Origin: Streptomyces ortus
GTDB taxonomy: Bacteria; Actinomycetota; Actinomycetes; Streptomycetales; Streptomycetaceae
NCBI RefSeq assembly: GCF_026341275.1
Contig: NZ_JAIFZO010000002.1
Span: 2,953,264-3,017,263, forward strand
Reading direction: 5' to 3'
DNA: 64,000 bases
The notes under the pieces are model-generated. The model saw nothing but the letters and a program-made list of their open reading frames with translations. It had not been told where the DNA came from and did no database searches. Position 1 is the stretch's first letter, and every line of letters starts with the position of its first letter. A program made the translations under genes and the position numbers. Of the stretch, positions 59,783 to 64,000 are shown in pieces.

Positions 59783-62202
59783 TACTGGCAGGCCTCGCAG
59801 GACTCGGGGTTCTCAAGGGAGCAGGCGACCGCGTCGGGGTCGGCGGCCTGCTGGACGGGGATGGTCTTCTCGGGCGCGGGTTCGGGCCGGGCCTGCTGCT
59901 GTGCCTGGCCCTGGGCGGCGCGGGCGATGCGGGTCGCCGGACGCGAGCGCAGGTAGTACGTCGTCTTCAGCCCCGACTTCCAGGCGTACGCGTACATCGA
60001 GGAGAGCTTGCCGATGGTCGGCGTCTCCAGGAACAGGTTCAGCGACTGGGCCTGGTCCAGGAACGGGGTCCGGGCGGCGGCCATGTCGATCAGGCCGCGC
60101 TGCGGGATCTCCCACGCCGTGCGGTACAGCTCGCGCACGTCCTCGGGGACCCAGGTGAAGCCCTGCACCGAGCCGTTGGACTCGCGCAGCGCCTCCCGGG
60201 TCTGCGCGTCCCACACACCGAGCTTCTTCAGCTCGGCCACCAGGTAGGAGTTGACCTGGAGGAACTCGCCGGACAGCGTCTCGCGCTTGAACAGGTTGGA
60301 GACCTGCGGCTCGATGCACTCGTACACGCCCGCGATGGACGCGATGGTGGCGGTCGGGGCGATCGCCAGCAGCAGCGAGTTGCGCAGGCCGACGGCGGCG
60401 ATCCGCTCCCGCAGGGCGGCCCAGCGCTCCGGCCAGGTGAGCTCGACGTCGTAGTGGTCCGGGTGCAGCACACCCTGGGCCGTACGGGTCTTCTCCCAGG
60501 CGGGCAGCGGGCCGTTGCGCTCGGCGAGGTCGGCGGACGCCTCGTACGAGGCGAGCATGATCCGCTCGGCGATCCGGGTGGAGAGGGCGCGCGCCTGCGG
60601 GGAGTCGAACGGCAGCCGCAGCTTGAAGAAGACGTCCTGCAGCCCCATCGCGCCGAGGCCCACCGGACGCCACTTGGCGTTGGAGCGGCCCGCCTGCTCG
60701 GTCGGGTAGAAGTTGATGTCGACGACCCGGTCGAGGAAGGTCACGGCGGTCCGGACGGTCGCGTCGAGCCGCTGCCAGTCGATGTCGCCGGCGTCCGTGT
60801 CCACGAAGGCGCCGAGGTTGACGGAACCGAGGTTGCAGACCGCGGTCTCCCCGTCGTCCGTGACCTCCAGGATCTCGGTGCACAGGTTCGAGGAGTGGAC
60901 CGTGTGGCCGGGCAGCGCCGTCTGGTTGGCCGTGCGGTTGGCGGCGTCCTTGAAGGTCATCCAGCCGTTGCCGGTCTGCGCGAGGGTACGCATCATGCGG
61001 CCGTACAGATCACGGGCGGGGATGGTCTTCCTGGCGAGCCCGGCGGCCTCCGCCCCGCGGTACGCGGCGTCGAACGCGTCGCCCCACAGGTCGACCAGCT
61101 CGGGCACGTCCGAGGGCGAGAACAGCGACCAGTCGCGGTTCTCGTTCACCCGGCGCATGAACTCGTCGGGGATCCAGTGGGCGAGGTTCAGATTGTGCGT
61201 ACGCCGGGCGTCCTCACCGGTGTTGTCGCGCAGCTCCAGGAACTCCTCGATGTCGGAGTGCCAGGTCTCCAGGTAGACCGCCGCCGCGCCCTTGCGCCGG
61301 CCGCCCTGGTTCACCGCGGCGACCGAGGCGTCGAGGGTCTTCAGGAACGGGACGATGCCGTTCGAGTGCCCGTTCGTGCCGCGGATCAGCGAACCGCGCG
61401 ACCGGATCCGGGAGAACGAGAGGCCGATGCCGCCCGCGTGCTTCGAGAGGCGGGCCACCTGGTGGTAGCGGTCGTACAGGGAGTCCAGTTCGTCCAGCGG
61501 GGAGTCGAGGAGGTAGCAGGACGACATCTGCGGGTGGCGCGTACCGGAGTTGAAGAGCGTGGGGGAGGACGGTAGATAGTCGAGGCGGCTCATCAGCCGG
61601 TACAGGGAGGCGACCTCGTCGACGGACCTGGCCGTGTCGTCCTCGGCGAGACCGCTCGCCACCCGCAGCATGAAGTGCTGGGGCGTCTCGACGACGGACC
61701 GCGTGATCGGGTGCCGCAGCAGATACCGGCTGTGGAGCGTGCGCAGCCCGAAGTAGCCGAAGCGGTCGTCACCCGCCAGGTCGATCAGCGCGTCGAGCCG
61801 GGCCGCGTGGACGCGGACGAACTCGGCGGTGCGGTCGGCGATCAGGCCCTCGTGGTGGCCGACGGCGACCGACTCCGAGAAGGAGCGCACGCCCTGCGAG
61901 GCGGCCTCCGCGGCGATGGTGACGGTCAGCAGCCGGGCGGCCAGCTTCGAGTAGACCGGGTCCTCGGAGATGAGACCGGCCGCCGCCTCCGTGGCGAGCT
62001 CGCGCAGCTCCGCCGTGTCCGCGGCGGCGGACCGGCCGCGCAGCGCGGCGGCGGCGACCCGGCCGGGGTCGGCGCCGGGGAGGTCGGCGGTGAAGTCGGT
62101 CAGGATCCGCAGCAACGCGGTTCCCGGTCCGTCGGCCTCGGCCCTGTCCTGCTGCTCCCGGGTCGCTGTCGCGGAGACCGGATCGGCTGGCGCGATGGTC
62201 AC
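59782..62202 (-). CDS. nrdA: Class Ia ribonucleotide reductase large subunit NrdA
   Basis: An 806-residue R1 subunit that makes deoxynucleotides. SSCYLLDSPLDELDS carries the first redox Cys, SSNLCTEILEV has the NxCxE catalytic motif, AVCNLGSVNLG the second redox Cys, TTYYLRSRP the radical-transfer tyrosines, and CSLENPESCEACQ the C-terminal shuttle. A recognisable KRDG-type ATP-cone is missing from the N-terminus. GTG 62202 follows AGGGAGAG, keeping the B12 riboswitch upstream in the leader; an open frame continues to 62421 but would run into it. Confidence 0.95.
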   Translation of the reverse strand: MTIAPADPVSATATREQQDRAEADGPGTALLRILTDFTADLPGADPGRVAAAALRGRSAAADTAELRELATEAAAGLISEDPVYSKLAARLLTVTIAAEAASQGVRSFSESVAVGHHEGLIADRTAEFVRVHAARLDALIDLAGDDRFGYFGLRTLHSRYLLRHPITRSVVETPQHFMLRVASGLAEDDTARSVDEVASLYRLMSRLDYLPSSPTLFNSGTRHPQMSSCYLLDSPLDELDSLYDRYHQVARLSKHAGGIGLSFSRIRSRGSLIRGTNGHSNGIVPFLKTLDASVAAVNQGGRRKGAAAVYLETWHSDIEEFLELRDNTGEDARRTHNLNLAHWIPDEFMRRVNENRDWSLFSPSDVPELVDLWGDAFDAAYRGAEAAGLARKTIPARDLYGRMMRTLAQTGNGWMTFKDAANRTANQTALPGHTVHSSNLCTEILEVTDDGETAVCNLGSVNLGAFVDTDAGDIDWQRLDATVRTAVTFLDRVVDINFYPTEQAGRSNAKWRPVGLGAMGLQDVFFKLRLPFDSPQARALSTRIAERIMLASYEASADLAERNGPLPAWEKTRTAQGVLHPDHYDVELTWPERWAALRERIAAVGLRNSLLLAIAPTATIASIAGVYECIEPQVSNLFKRETLSGEFLQVNSYLVAELKKLGVWDAQTREALRESNGSVQGFTWVPEDVRELYRTAWEIPQRGLIDMAAARTPFLDQAQSLNLFLETPTIGKLSSMYAYAWKSGLKTTYYLRSRPATRIARAAQGQAQQQARPEPAPEKTIPVQQAADPDAVACSLENPESCEACQ

Positions 62203-62355
62203 GTGGGGCTCTCCCTCGCTCGGCACGGGGGCCTCGGGGGAGAGGGGTTCGGGGCACACGGGGGTACGCGCTCCGTGCGGGCAGCGGTACGCCGCGTCCA
62301 CCGGCCCACTCCACGAGGCCCGGACGTCATGCACCCGGACCGGACGGTCTGGGCG

Positions 62356-62471
62356 CGCTGTCGGCAGGTCCTCGGACTGACTCCTGTACGCGGCATGCGG
62401 GCATGTCGCGTACAAGTACACCGTTGCGGGACAGTTCCGGATTCACACCGGATTCCCCTGCGGCGACAGCG
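62356..62471 (-). promoter_or_regulatory. Cobalamin (AdoCbl) riboswitch of the nrdABS operon
   Basis: On the minus strand the core reads GGGAATCCGGTGTGAATCCGG, then AACTGTCCCGCAACGGTG, and ends GAGTCAGTCCGAGGACCTGCC, the conserved cobalamin-riboswitch segments in order. CGCTGTCG and CGACAGCG at the ends form the closing stem. In S. coelicolor the nrdABS riboswitch shuts off the class Ia enzyme when vitamin B12 is available for the class II enzyme NrdJ. It ends 154 nt before the nrdA start. Confidence 0.92.
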
Positions 62472-62478
62472 ATCATGA

Positions 62479-62525
62479 GCATACATCTTGTGCCGGGCTG
62501 CGGAAGCACCCCCACATGTTGTGTC
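62479..62525 (-). promoter_or_regulatory. Tandem NrdR-box-like sites and nrd promoter
   Basis: Two related 16-mers, GACACAACATGTGGGG (62510-62525) and GGCACAAGATGTATGC (62479-62494), share CACAA-ATGT and are offset by exactly 31 bp, three helical turns. This is the usual arrangement of paired NrdR boxes. TATGCT (62478-62483) overlaps the second as a -10, placing the transcript start right at the riboswitch. The NrdR gene is not in the window. Confidence 0.75.
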
Positions 62526-62593
62526 GTGTGGCTGGCTCTGTCCCCGGGGGGGCTGCGCCCCCGGACCCCCTGTCGCGCTTGCGCGCTCGTCCT

Positions 62594-62656
62594 CAAACGC
62601 CGGACGGGCTGAAGATGTCCGCCCGTCCGGCGACACTTCAGCCCGTCCGGCGTTTG
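62594..62656. terminator. Long inverted repeat after the symporter gene
   Basis: A perfect 21-bp inverted repeat (CAAACGCCGGACGGGCTGAAG and its complement) flanks a 21-nt loop that itself contains a GCCGGACGGGC-related sequence. It lies between the symporter stop and the nrd promoter and would isolate the two transcripts. The core belongs to the same repeat family as 34967-35034. Confidence 0.7.
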
Positions 62657-62694
62657 CGGCCCGGGGGTTCGGGGGCTGGCCCCCGGGTGTGCTC

Positions 62695-64000
62695 CTAGTG
62701 GCCGGCCCCCGCCGTCGCCGGGGGGAGTTCCACCTGGACGCCCTTGTCGCCCGCGTCCGCCGTGTAGTCCTCGGCGGAGGTCTCGTCGATGCCCTCGGGA
62801 GCCTTGAGCGCGCGCAGGACGAACGTCATGACCACCGTCACGATCACGTTGAGCACGATCGCCGTCAGCCCGATGTACCCGATCTCCCCGATACCGGGAA
62901 TCTCCTTCGAGGAGCCGCCGAAGTGCTTCTGCGTCGGCGAGGCCACCCCGTACGCGGCGACCGTCCCGTACAGCATGCCGACCGCCCAGCCCGCGAGCAG
63001 CGCCCACCGGTGGAACCAGCGCGTGAACAGGCCGCCGACCAGCGCCGGGAATGTCTGCAGGATCCAGATCCCGCCGAGCAGCTGGAAGTTGATGGCGACC
63101 GTCTTGTCCATGGTCAGGACGAAGACCAGCGCGCCCACCTTCACGAGCAGCGAGACCAGCTTGGAGACCTTCGTCTCCTGGGCGGGCGTCGCGTCGGGCT
63201 TGATGAAGTCCTTGTAGATGTTGCGGGTGAACAGGTTCGCCGCCGCGATGGACATGATGGCCGCCGGCACGAGCGCGCCGATCCCGATCGCCGCGAACGC
63301 CACGCCCGCGAACCAGTCCGGGAACATCGTCTCGAAGAGCTGCGGGATCGCCAGCTGCCCGTTGTCCACCTTGATCCCGGCCGCGATCGCCATGAAGCCG
63401 AGCAGCGCGAGCAGGCCCAGCATCAGCGAGTACAGCGGCAGGATCGTGGTGTTGCGCCGGATCACCTCACGGCTGCGCGAGGACAGCGTCGCCGTGATCG
63501 AGTGCGGGTACATGAAGAGCGCCAGCGCGGAGCCCAGCGCCAGGGTCGCGTACGTCCACTGGCCCGCCTCGCCCGGCACCAGGGAACCGCGGGGCGCGCC
63601 GGTCGCCGGGTTCGTCTGGCTGTACGCCTCGCCCGCCTTGGCGAAGATCTCGTCGAAGCCGCCCAGCTTGATCGGGATGTAGATGATCGCCACCGCGATG
63701 ACGATGTAGATCAGCGTGTCCTTGACGAACGCGATCAGGGCGGGCGCGCGCAGCCCGGACGAGTACGTGTACGCGGCCAGCACACCGAAGGCGATGAGCA
63801 GCGGCAGGTCCTTGACGAACCAGTTGGTGTCCTCCCCGCCGCCGACGCCCATCACGTCGAGGACGGCCTGGATGCCCACGAGCTGCAGCGCGATGTACGG
63901 CATCGTCGCCAGGATGCCGGTGACGGCGACCGCCAGCGACAGACCCTTCGAGCCGAAGCGCCCGCGCACGAAGTCGGACGTCGTCACGTACCCGTGCTTG
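62695..64000 (-). CDS. Sodium:solute symporter (SSF family), N-terminus outside window
   Basis: 435 C-terminal residues of a polytopic transporter, cut by the right edge. Helices include LSLAVAVTGILATMPYIALQ, ALGSALALFMYPHSITATLS, VAFAAIGIGALVPAAIMSIA and WILQTFPALVGGLFT. The pattern MYPHSITATLSSRSREVIRRN and the AAANLFTRNIYKDF block are typical of SSF carriers of the monocarboxylate/acetate (MctP/ActP-like) branch. The C-terminal tail is acidic. The substrate is probably an organic acid or amino acid; this cannot be settled from sequence. Confidence 0.88.
   Translation of the reverse strand, partial: KHGYVTTSDFVRGRFGSKGLSLAVAVTGILATMPYIALQLVGIQAVLDVMGVGGGEDTNWFVKDLPLLIAFGVLAAYTYSSGLRAPALIAFVKDTLIYIVIAVAIIYIPIKLGGFDEIFAKAGEAYSQTNPATGAPRGSLVPGEAGQWTYATLALGSALALFMYPHSITATLSSRSREVIRRNTTILPLYSLMLGLLALLGFMAIAAGIKVDNGQLAIPQLFETMFPDWFAGVAFAAIGIGALVPAAIMSIAAANLFTRNIYKDFIKPDATPAQETKVSKLVSLLVKVGALVFVLTMDKTVAINFQLLGGIWILQTFPALVGGLFTRWFHRWALLAGWAVGMLYGTVAAYGVASPTQKHFGGSSKEIPGIGEIGYIGLTAIVLNVIVTVVMTFVLRALKAPEGIDETSAEDYTADAGDKGVQVELPPATAGAGH

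Overview
The window is high-GC chromosomal DNA of a Streptomyces species, not identical to S. coelicolor. The case rests on codon bias, GTG/TTG starts, ATGA-type couplings, sigma-R promoters (GGAAT-N18-GTT), a WhiB7/WblC gene, an epi-isozizaene synthase-CYP170 pair and an nrdABS operon behind a cobalamin riboswitch. Gene order follows the conserved core of S. coelicolor around SCO5183-SCO5227. The first half also matches the M. tuberculosis block from Rv3204 down to Rv3193c (alkyltransferase-like protein, AdnA, AdnB, NudC, UvrD2, mycoredoxin, WhiB7, ABC1 kinase, Zincin_2 protein, PDZ-Lon protease, UPF0182).

Region 1 (1-16.2 kb) is DNA repair and redox. It holds a truncated kinase-like membrane protein, an alkyltransferase-like protein, the AdnAB motor-nuclease pair, an M20 dipeptidase, NudC, mycoredoxin with a sigma-R promoter, UvrD2, and wblC behind a long leader with an upstream ORF and an intrinsic terminator. 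Region 2 (16.3-32.6 kb) carries an ABC1 kinase, a ThiF-like protein, a YgjP-type metallopeptidase, a TerD-AIM24 fusion with two AIM24 paralogues, two abutting TA-flanked palindromic elements, a NUDIX hydrolase, a Zincin_2 protein, an epimerase, MoaE, a PDZ-Lon protease and a UPF0182 membrane protein. Region 3 (32.6-45.4 kb) has two identical initiator tRNA genes flanking a Sel1-repeat protein, the divergent catR-catalase pair, a CBS protein, HisN, a TetR regulator, a Gdx-type SMR transporter, RsgA, AroA, an M50-like peptidase, an SRAP protein and an alpha/beta hydrolase.

Region 4 (45.4-54.7 kb) begins with the thiol-stress switch sigR-rsrA. It continues with three Roadblock/LC7 proteins around a DUF4388-like protein, an HD-GYP/degenerate-HD pair, a TPR protein and peptide deformylase. 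Region 5 (55-64 kb) holds eizA-cyp170A1 (albaflavenone pathway, with a rare TTA codon in the P450), the nrdA-nrdB-nrdS operon controlled by paired NrdR-like boxes and a B12 riboswitch, and a sodium:solute symporter cut by the window end.

Start codons were chosen by ribosome-binding site, coupling and family length; several are noted as uncertain. All family assignments come from reading motifs in the translated sequence; no database search was run.
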